The notes below the pieces were generated by a model that saw only the letters and a program-made list of their open reading frames with translations, was not told the DNA's origin and did no database searches. Shown piece by piece: positions 25,602-37,296 of a stretch of DNA of 64,000 nt. Position numbers and translations under genes: made by a program. This DNA is from Metarhizium brunneum (Eukaryota > Ascomycota > Sordariomycetes > Hypocreales > Clavicipitaceae). Numbering within the stretch: position 1 is the first letter of the stretch; every line of letters starts with the position of its first letter. The stretch covers positions 1,054,001-1,118,000 of the forward strand of contig NC_089426.1 in NCBI RefSeq assembly GCF_013426205.1, read 5' to 3'.

Positions 25602-26784
25602 ATGAGGGAGGGCGACAAAAAAAAAGAGCAAACTTAGCTACGGCGAACTGGGACTCAACATTGTACGGGCATCTTCGCTCATCTCTTGACTGGAGAAATG
25701 CACCATCTTGAATGAACTTATTCGGGCACCATTCCAAACCAGAGGGACGAATTCAATGAATTCAATGAATAGATGTGATGCTATCCTGGTAGCAGCAATG
25801 AACACAATTATCACAACTCGTTTCTTTACTGACATTTTTGCATTGAATTTCCTGTGAAGCTTTTCATCACTTATAAAGCAAGATGCAGAATCTTTGTGAA
25901 AAAAAAGCATCAAAAGCCGCCAATGAGCTGCCTTGGGCGATATCTGAGTTGTGACGAGGCTTCTTGCTATCGCTTCGTTTCGCGAGTCTTCACCTCGGCA
26001 CATTGCTAACCCTACCAGACATTCTGCTTGCACTCGGGTTTCGCATGAGGACACTTGAACATGAACAATAAAGAAATCTAAACTAAAAGAATCACGAAGC
26101 AGTAATCAAGACTGGTTTTATTATTTATTTTGCTCTGCCAGCTGCAACCGCGCGCTGGCATCCGCCCGCCAGCTGGCATTGCCAATATACAGGTTAAAGC
26201 GCGACTGCGACCTCTCCACTACTTCAACCACTCACATTATTAATCTCGGCGCCATAACAATAACAATCCTTTTGCACCCTTGTGAACGTGAACAATAGGG
26301 TGGTTGGGCTTTGTTAAACGCCGCTCTTTACAAACGTATTTTGGGCTTTTTTTTTTTTGACCGACTCCTCCCTTGTGCTTTCATTCCTCGTCTTTCCAGT
26401 TCCAACACATTTTCTGGAGAATTGAAAGCTGGACACAAGGCTCTAATCCCAGTTTCGCAACTGGGTGTCTGCAGCTTTACTTTTGCGGCAGAACTTGCAG
26501 CGAGAACCAAAAAGGTGGGCTACTTCGTTCCCTGCCACTTTTCGAGAGCCTAGACACTAGCTCTGACTTGTCTGTCATTTCTTTGTGTTCAAGAACCATG
26601 CTTACCAGAGGTAGAAATTTGTTCGTCTGATTTGGTTAGGGATTGGCGAAATTATTACGACCTTTTCCAGGAAATCCATAACACTGTCCACCGAAAAGCT
26701 AGTTGCTAATTTCAATTCTGAGCCCGGCGCGACCACAAACTGCCTCGAAAGCTGCCAAATCGATTTGCGAGTACAAACTTGACC
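25602..26784. other. Intergenic region
   Basis: 1.2 kb between ARPC4 and the RRM gene in tandem orientation. It should contain the ARPC4 terminator and the promoter of the RRM gene. Only short open frames without recognisable features are seen; a T-run occurs at 26349-26359. Confidence 0.4.
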
Positions 26785-28994
26785 ATGAGCTCCTTGACGT
26801 CGCTTAACCCGCAGTCTGCGGCCTGGCTTCCCCAGGAGACAAGCGTCTCCAGCAATGAAAGCGAGGTAAGCACTACTACCAAAGTTCAATGAGACTAGGC
26901 TGATCCGTAACTATTACAGTCCTCGCGCGGAACATCTGGCTACAGAGTTGGGGGCTCTGAAAATACCTGCTCTACTACCACGAGCTTTACTGGCTCTCTG
27001 GAAGGGAGCGTGGCACTCGAACTGCTTTCGCATGTGCGACGTTGCGATGCCGAAAAGGACGCAGTTCTCTAGGAGGGAACCAAGTCCAAGACGGTTGACC
27101 AAGGTATTATCTTCAACCACAGCCAGACCAGTTTGCTCGATCGTCCTGCTGACAAGACTTGCAACTCGTAGCTGTGGTGCAAAGCCCCGAACCTGCCCAG
27201 CACGGAGTGTACTCGCAGAGTCACTATAATGAACGAGCATTTTCACCTCCCCGAGCTGGTGCTGGTTTGCCGAGCAGCCACTCGTGTCACTCTGCCTCAG
27301 CCCTGTTGAGCCCCAGCACCAGCGGCAGACTTAGCTACGTTGGCTCTGTCTCTGAGACTATGAAGAGTCCTGATTATACCAGGCTTGGGACACTGACGGA
27401 GCCGCGAAATTTTGCTCCTCAAACCTTTGGGCTCTCTGCAGCGGTGACGAGCGAACCGCCGCCAAAGTTTGACCTGAGTCTGGCAACTGGTGTTCGAAAA
27501 AACGACACCGTTTCCACTAATGCACAGACTATCGTCCATACGACATACTACCCTTCTGGGACTGACCATGATATTGGAAGCACCGCAATTGTGCCATTTG
27601 CTGATCACCGCCATGTGTCACCTCATAGCCAAATCCGGAATTTGCGCTCCGACACCCTTAATCACTTAACGGCCACAGAGTCTGGATTGCCTGCGCTTCA
27701 TAATGCGCTGGATCCGCAATATTTCCCATTTCTCGAAGGTGCTCGTCAGGCTGTTGCCACAAACCATGGTGTTGTGAAGCTAAAGAATGTGAGTTTCAAA
27801 GTGCCAGGACCTGAGTTGTTGTCTAATCCAGCTTGTAGATTCCTTTCGCTACGAAACGATCGGAAGTTATTGCTTTCTTGGGACGCAACTCTAAAATTCT
27901 AAATGACGCCGATGAGCCGGTTCACATTATCATGGAGAGAGTGACGAGTAAGACTATGGATGCATATGTTGAGTTTGTCACTCTTGATGATGCGAATAAG
28001 GCGGTAGAGAAGCATCAACAAAATATCCTCAGCGGTCGCGTCAGTCGACTTGGCGATCGACCAGTTGAGGTGGAGCTCTCCAGCCAAGAAAGTCTCATGA
28101 AGGATTTGTTTCCTCTTGCCAAAGGGATTATGTGGAATGGAGCGTCTCCTCAGTTCAAGCCGCTCAATCCCAGCGAACCGTGGGAAAATTTCAAAGGCTT
28201 CGTATCGGAAGAAGAGATGATTATGCTCGTGAAACATGTCGAGGTCCCTCATCGCGTGAGTCTCGTTGTAATTTCGCTTATTGGTCCCTCACTGATCCCT
28301 TCCTTTTTTGCAGTCTCCATTCTCCAAAGACTGCCCACAGCGCCCCTACGAATGCTTGATCAGTACCCTGAAGAAATTCCCTTGGTATGTCACGGATCGC
28401 ATTACCATTAGCCAGAGGCACGCTGTATTCAAGGCTACCTGCGAACTCGCCCGACTGCTGTCCCGCAGCATCCAGAAGCAGGATGACCAGGTCAACCTGA
28501 CGCATCAGCTTTACCGGCGGCTGATAGCCACTGCTATGAAATGCCCTGGCTTTACACCCCTGATGAAAGACGATATTTCCTATCTGGCCAACTTGTCCGA
28601 TATGGAAGAGCGCCGGTACAACCAGCCACGATTTGCGAGTTGCTGGCGTCATCAGTACAGCCTTGCTCCAAAGCCAGGCATGCCACTTGACGTGATTGAA
28701 GTAAGTTTTCTCCACTGAACAGCTTTTGGGGTCCGGTCACCACTAACGCCATTGCAGTGGTATATTGCCATGATCCGCGAGCAGACGCATCGCGACATGG
28801 TGGCCCGCCCGCATGTGGAACGCACCATCCTCCTGGAAAAGTCTGAGGAGACAGACATGTACTGGGGATACTTTTGGGCCGAAATTGGCTACATGTTTGG
28901 ACCGGCCTTTGACCAAATGACCTTGTCGCAGGCAGCCCACGCAGAGTTCACTGCTGTTGAGCGCATCCTCGCTCGCGCGCTGACTCCCCAGTAG
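26785..28994 (+). CDS. RRM-domain RNA-binding protein with an in-frame TAG
   Basis: Six-exon model: 26785-26865, 26920-27103, 27172-27788, 27839-28255, 28314-28700 and 28758-28994. It totals 641 codons and every junction keeps frame. The middle carries one RNA recognition motif (about residues 289-372): VKLKNIPF is the RNP2-like strand and DAYVEFVTLDDANKAV the RNP1-like region. A conserved C-terminal part of about 270 residues follows (PWENFKGFVSEEEM, CPQRPYECLISTLKKFPWY, and the WYIAMIREQTHRDMV region). The N-terminal 290 residues are Ser/Thr-rich and probably disordered. The second exon holds an in-frame TAG at 27070-27072 (codon 78), with sensible protein on both sides. Either this allele is interrupted, or a further in-frame intron of 51 or 57 nt (donor GTGCGA at 27034) removes the stop. 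It resembles a conserved ascomycete RRM family; the exact orthologue is not named. Confidence 0.8.
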
Positions 28995-29584
28995 TGGCTT
29001 GAATACATATCATCGGAGATGGGGTTTTATTGGGATGATGAATTGGTGAGTTTCTGGACAATGGGGAATTAAGGATATGACAGGATTTGGGAACAAATTG
29101 GGTTGTGGTGCTGTGACAAAACAGCTTGGCCCTTGAAATTTTACGATGGTGCTGGGCTTTACTACCCCGGAAAACTTGGGCATTTTGAGGAAATGGCTGC
29201 CGTATGGGTCTTGAGGAGTTATGCTATTGCACCTGGGAGGATGTATTGGCATGGGTTTGTCCTACAGTGATTTGGCCGCGATGATTTGCTTCTTGGGGAG
29301 CATGAGGCAAGGATTTCTGCCAACTGGGCTGCGATAGTGAAGAGTCGTGAATCGGATTACACTTGCTTTATAGTAAACAATTTTTTTTTTGGCAAATGAA
29401 GGAAACTAGATGACGGCATAGCTGCTGGCTCCTGGGTGTCGATATGACAGTGATGGGGCGTATTTCGATTAAAGAAGGTGGTAGCGATGGAACAGTGCGA
29501 AGGGCCACGGACAGTGCATCATCTGATCTCACCCGTGCCTGACTTGACTGCCGGTACTCGATAATTACTGGATACCTCGCATCA

Positions 29585-29632
29585 AGCGCTCCGTCTAGCG
29601 CTCCGTCTAGCGCTCCGTCTAGCGCTTCGTCT
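29585..29632. repeat. 12-bp tandem repeat, four copies
   Basis: Four head-to-tail copies of AGCGCTCCGTCT; only the last copy has one change (T for C). Each unit contains the palindrome AGCGCT. It lies in the intergenic region before the SFH5-like gene. Confidence 0.85.
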
Positions 29633-30075
29633 ACCCTCTTGTTGGAAAAACAAATGCACCAGTCAATTGCGCGTCCTTTGTCATGCACTGGGCGTGGACG
29701 GGGTGACTGGACGTCGAGATTGGCTCGGAGCTAGTCGGTGAGCCGCGACGCAGAATTGCATGTTTGATGAAGCCACAATTTAACCAGTTGACGGTTCAAT
29801 GTCGCCTCTGGGTTGCACTGACCCCTGGGGATGGCTGACCCACAGAAGCTTCCTCCGCCAGGTACGAAGATACTTGAAGCAGGCACGAAGATGGGCAGGT
29901 GTGCAGATGTACACGGCTCAACGGTTGGTACTGCCGGTACTTCGTACCTGGGTGTCATCAACTTATCTCCTGGCCAAACGCCAATTTATTTCTTCTCTCT
30001 ACTTACTTTCCCCCCCTTCTTCTCGTCCCCAGACGTTTTTGTCTTTCGCATCTCCAGCGATCCAGCCCTTCTGAA

Positions 30076-30122
30076 CGCGAATTGCTCGGCGGGCTTACTC
30101 TTTTTGCTAGGTGCGCTTACGC
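30076..30122 (+). mobile_element. Terminal fragment of a Mutator-like MITE
   Basis: The sequence starting CGCGAATTGCTCGGCGGGCT is nearly identical to the terminal inverted repeat of the MITE at 40517-40886, including the following TTTTTGCTAGGTGC-type segment. As in that element, TA-rich DNA follows (to about 30205). No matching 3' terminus is seen before the SFH5-like ATG at 30251, so this copy is truncated or decayed. It now lies in the proximal promoter or leader of that gene. Confidence 0.6.
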
Positions 30123-30250
30123 CATATTGCTTAAAAATTTAAGTAATTTATTTTACAATATATATAAACATATTTATTTATTTCATAATATACACAAATA
30201 TATTCCCAACACGGCACTGCCAGCGCCAACGTCAGGCAACGTCACCATCA

Positions 30251-31381
30251 ATGTCTACCGAACAAGTTCCCGCCACTGAGCCCGTGGCTGCGGCCCAGGC
30301 TGCTGGCGATGTGGCCACTGAGACTGCCACGGAAACGGCTACTGAGACTGCCACCCCGCCTGCCGAAACTCCTCTCACCAAGCTGACTGCCCGTTTGCCT
30401 GACATCACTAAAAAGGCTGACCACGATGAGATGTGGGGGGTTGATCTGTCCGCCGACAGTGCCCACGCTCCTACGCAAGTTGTCCTCTACAAGTTCCTCA
30501 AGGCCAACAACAATGATGTCGCTGCCGCCGAGAAGCAGCTTACGTCTGCCTTGGAGTGGCGCAAGAAGATTCAGGCCGGGAAGCTTGTCACTGAACCCTT
30601 TGACGAGGGCAAGTTTGGTGACTTGGGCTTCGTGACCGTTCACAAGGATGCCAATGGGGAAAAGGAGACAGTCATTACGTGGAATATTTATGGCGCCGTC
30701 AAGGATAAAAAGGCCACCTTTGGAAATGTCGACGAGTAAGCCAACCAAAGTCTCGGTAGTCGTTTGATCCAGCTGACAGACAATAGCTTCATTCGTTGGC
30801 GTGTTGCCCTCATGGAGCTCGGCGTCCAGAAACTCCGTCTCAATGAAATCAAGGAACCCCTTGCATTGGACGCCCCGGACAGCCATCAGATGCTCCAGGT
30901 CCACGACTACCTGTCCGTCAGCTTCCTCCGCATGGACCCTGACGTCAAGGCTGCTACCAAGAAAACCATCGAGACCTTCTCCATGGCGTATCCGGAACTA
31001 CTTGCCCACAAGTACTTTGTTAATGTGCCAGCCATCATGGGCTGGATGTATGCCGCTATGAAGCTTTTCCTGCCCACCGCTACATTGCGCAAGTTCCATC
31101 CCATGGCCTCGGGAACCACTCTCGCCGCTGAGTTGCCGGACATTTCAGCCTCTCTGCCCAAGGAGTATGGTGGTCAGGGCCCTAGTGTGAAGGAAGGCGA
31201 AACTGTCAAGCTGGTTGATTTGACACCCAAGGCAGAGGAGACGAAGGCCGACGCTGCTCCCGCTGTTGCCGGTGCAGAGGTTCCAGCTGCCGGGTCTGAG
31301 CCTAAGCCTGCCGTGACACCTGCTGCTGACGTTGCCCCCAAGGTCATCGATGAGGCGGCCGAGAAGGAGACTGCTGCCTAG
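30251..31381 (+). CDS. SFH5: SFH5-like Sec14/CRAL-TRIO phosphatidylinositol transfer protein
   Basis: 359-aa protein from two exons (30251-30735 and 30787-31381) with a 51-nt intron (GTAAGC, branch CTGAC, AATAG). The first 60 residues are a low-complexity Ala/Thr/Glu region with repeated ATET units. Then comes the MWGVDLS motif typical of fungal Sfh5 and a CRAL-TRIO N-terminal helical region (KFLKANNNDVAAAEKQLTSA). The lipid-binding CRAL-TRIO fold follows, with AYPELLAHKYFVNVP and WMYAAMKLFLPTATLRKF, to about residue 290. The acidic Ala/Pro-rich tail is again disordered. Sfh5 moves phosphatidylinositol between membranes and binds haem in yeast. The leader carries a transposon scrap (30076-30122). 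Family assignment is strong, exact orthology likely. Confidence 0.92.
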
Positions 31382-34300
31382 ATGCTGACTGGTAGAGAGA
31401 AGGCGACTTGTCCTCTTGACGTTTGTTGTAGATGGTGACTTGGCGGCCCTTGTTTAGATGGAGATAATACCCTTTCCCGATGTATTTGGAAGATAGATAT
31501 GGATTGCACAGCGATGCGCGACGTACCCGGCTGCCCCTGGGCGTCTAGATAGTGGGAGCAGGACTGACTGCGCGACTGGTTCGACCGGCTGTTTAGATTC
31601 GGGACGAGTGCGTAAGCGATTGTCTTTGCTCGGCACTTGTTTAATTACGCCGGACAATTAGATAGAGTATTCACACGTTGTTTTGACGTCATGTTCTGTA
31701 GCCACCATGTGTCATGCTGCTCAAGGTGGCCATTTTCTGCCTGTTGGCCCTGTTGCAGAGCCTACGTGCCATGCGGGTGCACGTGAAAGGCATATTCGTA
31801 AAAACAATATTGCTTCAACTCTATTGCAGAAGTTGGTGTTTGGCTCGTTTCCAGCTTGGGCAAAGTACAAGTTATACTCATGGGCACACGGTGCAGATTG
31901 GAAATCTCGGGAAGGGAGAAGTGTTGAGGGAACTCGTAGCGGACCGATGGTGGATTAGAAGACGAAGACGTGGATGGATATACTTGGACTGTGCCACGAT
32001 TGAAGTGGCTTTATAAAGGGATGGTTCTGAGCTGAATCGGAGTTGAGAACCCGGGAGACACGATGACTCGGCCATGCCGCCGTGTCGACTGGTGGCGTGT
32101 CGTGAGCCCATGACGATGGTTACTCGGGCATTGGTTCCTTTTACTGCAGAAGAGTGCGACGGACGAGTTCACTGTCCAGATGGGCATGGACTACATTGCT
32201 GCCAGAGGCGTATTGAAGCTTACGCTTGATTGGGGAAGATTCTTGAGGCCGTCTGTCTCTGTTGATGGAGTTGTGCCCGAGTATGGACATGATTGCTTGA
32301 AGCAGCTTTCTGGGCTACGAACTTGCGAAGCTGAGATGAATGAATGCATAGGGGGTGCTGAAACTTAAAAAAATGGCCGTGTATAGATCCCGTGCTCGCA
32401 AAGTGCCTGTTCACTGAGCCTCGGTGTGATTTCACGGAGTTTTGTGTGGTTACGGGCGGTGCTGTTGCAGACGAGGCATGCCTCGAGCATCGATTGGGGA
32501 GGAGTCTGGTGCGACCGAGGTCGTTGGTCGGTTGGACACTTGTTTCTTTTTTGTTTGTTTTGGGGAGGGGGGTTGGATGGGAGGAGGACTCGCTCTTGGT
32601 GTGAGTTGCGGCCCTTGGTGCCCTGTTTGCGCGATGTAGCAGAGTGCTGGTGTTGGTAGGGGACCGAGATGGGCATGGCGGATTGTCGTGACGACCGCCG
32701 CGTGGGAGTCGAGTAATAGAGTACGCAAATATACACAACTGAGATGGGAGATTTAGAGGCAAAGATTTTTTTCCCCCGGAATGCTGGAGCTGCATGATGG
32801 GTGTTTTATCAGTGAGTGACGAGGAGGTGGAAGCACATGGGTCTGGAGAATGAAGGCTCGGAGGCTTGGAGGCAAGACTAAACGAACAGAGTGAGTTTAT
32901 GAAGGAAACCTCCATGCGTTGGGGATGCCTCTTTGGCGCAACTTGGTGGTTTTTTTTTTTAAAGCGTGGATGCTCACGGCCTTGGTGTACCTCGTCAATT
33001 GATGCGCACCGGGGGGTTTGTCACTCCGCAGCAAGGCCGGGACGAGGACAAGGCGCAACTCAGGATCAGTTCCAACGGAGGACTCGGTAGGGGACATGAC
33101 TACATCGTGTGATTTACATGTACTGCCACGGTGGGAAAATACGTTAAATACGCCAGTCTCTGGAACTTGATAGCGGCGGGAGGATGCAAAGTCCAAGGCA
33201 GGGGTCATGCTGGCGTTCAGCTAGGACAGCCGGTGGCGCCAATGGTATCGACCCGACACGTTCTGGGGACGGGCATCGGGCCCCCTTTCTGCCTTTGTGC
33301 GTGTGTCTTGGTGAAGAAAGGCTTTGGTGGTGCGGCCTGGCGATGTCGACGGTGGCATTTGGAGGCGCGTGGCCACTGCCGGACCGGGCACTGCGGGGGG
33401 ATGAATCGTGTCGGCAAGGCGATTGATTGTAGCCATGGCCAAGGACGGAAATTGATTTTTGAGTTTGCTTGTGTTGTGCCGGTGTCCAGGCATACGCGGA
33501 TGTTGGTCGAGGGTGAGTGAGTGGGCGACGGCGTCTATGTTTCATGGCGATAGAGCCATCTCAAGCGTCGGATGGGGGGAGGGGAACTGAAGAGCAGTTT
33601 GCCAAACTGTGAATGCTCGCTGATTGTCGTCAACGGAGGGAAATATCTGGTACTTGTATACATCATTGATGGTGTATAGTACCCGGGTATGTATAACGTC
33701 GTGGTTGTGGTGATTCAGCTGTGGATGAGTTGCAGGCCGGTGAGGCTCGGCAGCAGCACGCTCGAGGCAATCAGCTTCGCAGTTGAGATGCAACAGGCAT
33801 GGAGTCTTGGACGAGGCTGCGGCCGCGGTCGTGACCTGGTTGTTGGTGGTCTTGTGGAGGTGCGTTGTTCTGTCCATGTCCATGTCTCTTGTTCACACAT
33901 AAGGTCCAGCCCTCGTTAAAATAACCGGGCATCCCGTTCCCACCTTGGACTGGCCAGTTTGCCCGCTTTTTCGACGGACGGGGGGAAATTTATCATCTTT
34001 GTTCTGCTCAAAGTCCCTCGCGTGAGCCTTGGGAGCAGAGGCGCCTTTTTTTCTCCCTCCCTCTCCTTACACACGCGTGCGCGAGCTGCTGCGTTATCGA
34101 CCATCCGGGAACGAGCTGCAACGGGACGACCGTCTCTCCTTTTCTTCCGCTCTTGCTCTCTCTTCTTTCTCCTCTGCTTCTCAAGAGCCAGCAGCCACTG
34201 TGTTCCTGACGCGGCGGTTCATGCGTGGCCCTGCATTGTTGATCCTATTCGGCCTCGAGAGTGGCCACCTGGAGCCTCGTGTTGCTGCTACATGTACGCA

Positions 34301-34793
34301 AAAGTCGACTCTTTGACCTGAACACTGCACTCTGCACACCCGACATTGGCACCAACTGCTGCATTGCCTGTTTCGTTCAATACGGACCGCATTAAAATTG
34401 GCTTTGGGTCCCGTCCCTCCCCGGCCACCAGGCGCGTCTGTTCTTGCTGCCCACCTTCAGCCATCCGCCGTCCGCCATCCACATCGACCATCAATCAGCT
34501 TTTGGCCATCAGCCATCAGCCATCGGCCTATTACGCCTTTTACGCCCTTTATCCACCCATCACACGCTTTGCTGCTACGCCTCGCTACGCTTGTTTGATC
34601 TTGCCCTTTGGCCCATTACTTGCTTGCTTACCTGTCCACACAACCACTCCATTCCTCCTCATCCTCCACCTCTCGTCCACCTCCTCTCGCTCCTCCGGCC
34701 GCCCGTGCTGCTGGCAAGGCCCATTGACGCGGCATCCGCACATGAGCGCACCGGTTTTGTGAGCAACACGCGCCGTCCTCTTGTCTGCTGGCC
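31382..34793. other. 3.4-kb region upstream of the SET-domain gene
   Basis: No convincing gene. A long minus-strand open frame (32915-32220) is low complexity with no family features and is probably chance. The last 700 bases are pyrimidine-rich, with GCCATCA repeats near 34505, as in fungal 5' leaders; they likely form the promoter and leader of the SET gene. Confidence 0.45.
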
Positions 34794-37296
34794 ATGTCTC
34801 TGTTTGCGGAGAGCAGCTTGTCCGGCGCCACGACCGACACCTCGTCGACCCTCGCGTCTTCGAGCTCGACGCCCCCGACCACCCTCTCCGACACGGACAG
34901 CCAGCACTCGGACGCCCCTAAACACGACGTAATCACCGTCGCCGACGATGCTATCCACGCCGCCCCCGTCCAGGCCCAGGAGCCTTCGCCCTCCCAGTCG
35001 CCTCCCGCTCCGAGTCGACCACGACGCACACGTGTCTCGGAGCCTGTCTACAATCTGTCCAGGCTGAGCGGCACCGCTGATCACGGAAAAAGACGCGCCA
35101 ACGGCGATGCTGTGGCCGACAAGCGCCGCCGGACCATCTCCGGAGACACCTTGGTGGGCAGCATCGAGGTTGCTGCTGACGGGCCCCCCAAGGCCCAGGA
35201 TAAAGTCCTCAGGGCAGGCATTGACGCGTTGAATCTTCAGTGGTCGCCCCAGAGCTTGCATACACCACGCACACGCCGCCAGGCTCAAGTTTCGCCGCGT
35301 CCCTTGCGGACCTCGTCGCGTCGGAATGCCGTGTCCTCCATCGCTACCACTCTGTCCAGCATGGGCAAGAAGGGGCGCAAGGCCGTCAACATGGGTGTTG
35401 CCAAGATGTCGCGTGAGCTGCGGCGGCTGCAAGACACCAATGAGTATTCCGGCATCGACGACCGTCCTGTCATCCATACCGTCTGGGCGAATGGCAAATT
35501 TATTGATCCCAATGCACCGCCGCCCGAGCCAGCTCGCAAGAAGCCCAAGGTCCAAGAACCTGCCGAGGAGGACGAGTCCGACCAAGAAGAGCAGGAGCCC
35601 ATCACCAACACTAGGAAGAATCGCGTCAAGAAGTATCTCGACAAGGGTCTCTACGCCGGCCAGGAAATACCCGTGGATGTGTTCAAGGGGCTCACCACGA
35701 GTGAAAAGAAGAAGCTTGCCAACCTGCCGGAATTGGCCCTCACGGGCCGCGTGAACAATGCTATGCCTTCTCCCATCTACACTGGTTTGCGCATGTTGGT
35801 TTCTGGGCGCGATTTCAAGCTTCCCTTCAACATCTGCAATCCCCTCCCGCCCGGCCAACCCAAACCAGATGAATGGAAAAAGATGACCAAGAGTGAGTGT
35901 GCACCTCGCAACTGGTGTCAACCTGAAAAAAAAACGCGACGTATGACCCTATTAGCTGACAAATTACCACATAGACCGATTTATTGGTGATTCAAAGGAC
36001 TATTGGCGCAAGATGCCTCACATGCACGACTTGTCCAAGTGTGTTTGCAAGCCTGAAGATGGCTGTGGTGATAACTGTCAAAATAGAATTATGCTCTACG
36101 AGTGTGATGCTGGCAATTGCAATATCGGAAAGGAGCTTTGCACCAATCGCTCATTCAGCGATTTGGCCGCTCGACGCTCCAAGGGAGGCAAATATAGAGT
36201 TGGCGTAGAAGTGATAAAGACGTCGGACCGTGGCTACGGCGTTAGAAGCAACCGCTGCTTCAAAGCAAACCAGATCATTATGGAATACACGGGAGAGATT
36301 ATTACAGAGGAGGAATGTGAGCGCCGCATGAATGAAGAATACAAGAATAATGAGGTGAGAGCAAAACAACAACAACAACAACACATTGCTCGAATGAGCT
36401 GTCGCTCTGACTATGCCGCTAACTCTTCCTCTTCCTCTTCTCTTCTACAGTGCTACTATTTGATGAGCTTCGACCAGAACATGATCATTGATGCCACTAC
36501 TGGCAGCATCGCTCGATTTGTTAACCACAGTTGCAACCCCAATTGCCGCATGATCAAGTGGATTGTCTCGGGACAGCCTCGCATGGCTCTTTTTGCTGGG
36601 GACCGGCCCATCATGACGGGGGATGAGCTCACCTACGACTACAACTTTGACCCCTTCTCCGCCAAGAATGTGCAGAAATGCCTCTGCGGTGAACACAACT
36701 GCCGCGGAGTCCTGGGTCCGAAACCACGCGACGTCAAGTCTTCCAAGACGGACATCAAGAAGACGGTCAAGGCAACTGTCAAGGCTGGGAAGCGCAAGCT
36801 GAAGGAGCTCATTGGAGAAGAGGAAGCCGTAAACGGGAAAGCAAAGAAGCGCAAGTTTGCGGCCGCCACGGGTGTCCAGCGATCCATTTCGAATGCCAGT
36901 CTCAAGGCCGCCAAGGGTGCTGCGACGGCCTTGAAGAAGGGCGTGTCGTCCATCACGGTCAAGGGAAAGAAGTCGATGGCGAGCAAGTCTCCTGTCCAGA
37001 GACGCGTTAGTACGGGAGGCGCCATTATCAAGAAGAAGACTACCACGAAGCTGGTTAAGAAGAATGGCCCTGGCGGCCGAGTTGCCCATGTTTCGTCGCG
37101 AGCTTCAAGCATGACTATAGTGGCTGTTGCTGATGAGAACGCCAAGCCTGGTAAGAAGGGCAAGGTGGTGTCTCCTGCCGGGGCTAAGCGGACGCTTTCG
37201 GAGTCCAACATGGTCTCGCGCGTGTCGTTGAGCTCGACTGGCCGTGTTCTTAAGCCTTCGCCCAAGGCCAAGATTCGACTGGTCCCTCAGGAGTAG
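34794..37296 (+). CDS. ash1: ASH1-type histone H3K36 methyltransferase (AWS-SET-postSET)
   Basis: 774-aa nuclear enzyme from three exons (34794-35892, 35975-36354 and 36451-37296). Residues 1-365 are disordered with basic patches. The AWS domain starts near Cys389 (KCVCKPEDGCGDNC) and runs to about residue 430. The SET domain carries GYGVRSN, the SAM/knot motif NHSCNPNC (518-525) and YDYNF (555-559). The post-SET cysteines are in KCLCGEHNC (Cys570, 572, 577). A Lys-rich, chromatin-binding-like tail of about 190 residues follows. Domain order without WW or SRI domains argues for the ASH1 group rather than SET2. In filamentous fungi ASH1 deposits H3K36 methylation over silent, often subtelomeric, chromatin. 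Intron 2 (36355-36450) is 96 nt, divisible by three and free of stops in frame. Confidence 0.93.

Larger units (their letters stand above)
28995..30250. other. Intergenic region upstream of SFH5
   Basis: 1.25 kb between tandem genes. It contains a 12-bp tandem repeat (29585-29632), a MITE end (30076-30122) and an AT-rich tract (about 30125-30205) that directly precede the SFH5-like start codon. No gene is seen. Confidence 0.45.

Noticed and set aside
32220..32915. 231-codon minus-strand frame
   Set aside because: Ser/Thr/His/Pro-rich low complexity, non-ATG beginning likely, no family features; most likely antisense chance frame.
34659..35921. 420-codon minus-strand frame
   Set aside because: Lies antisense to the well-supported first exon of the ASH1-type gene; a shadow of its codon bias.
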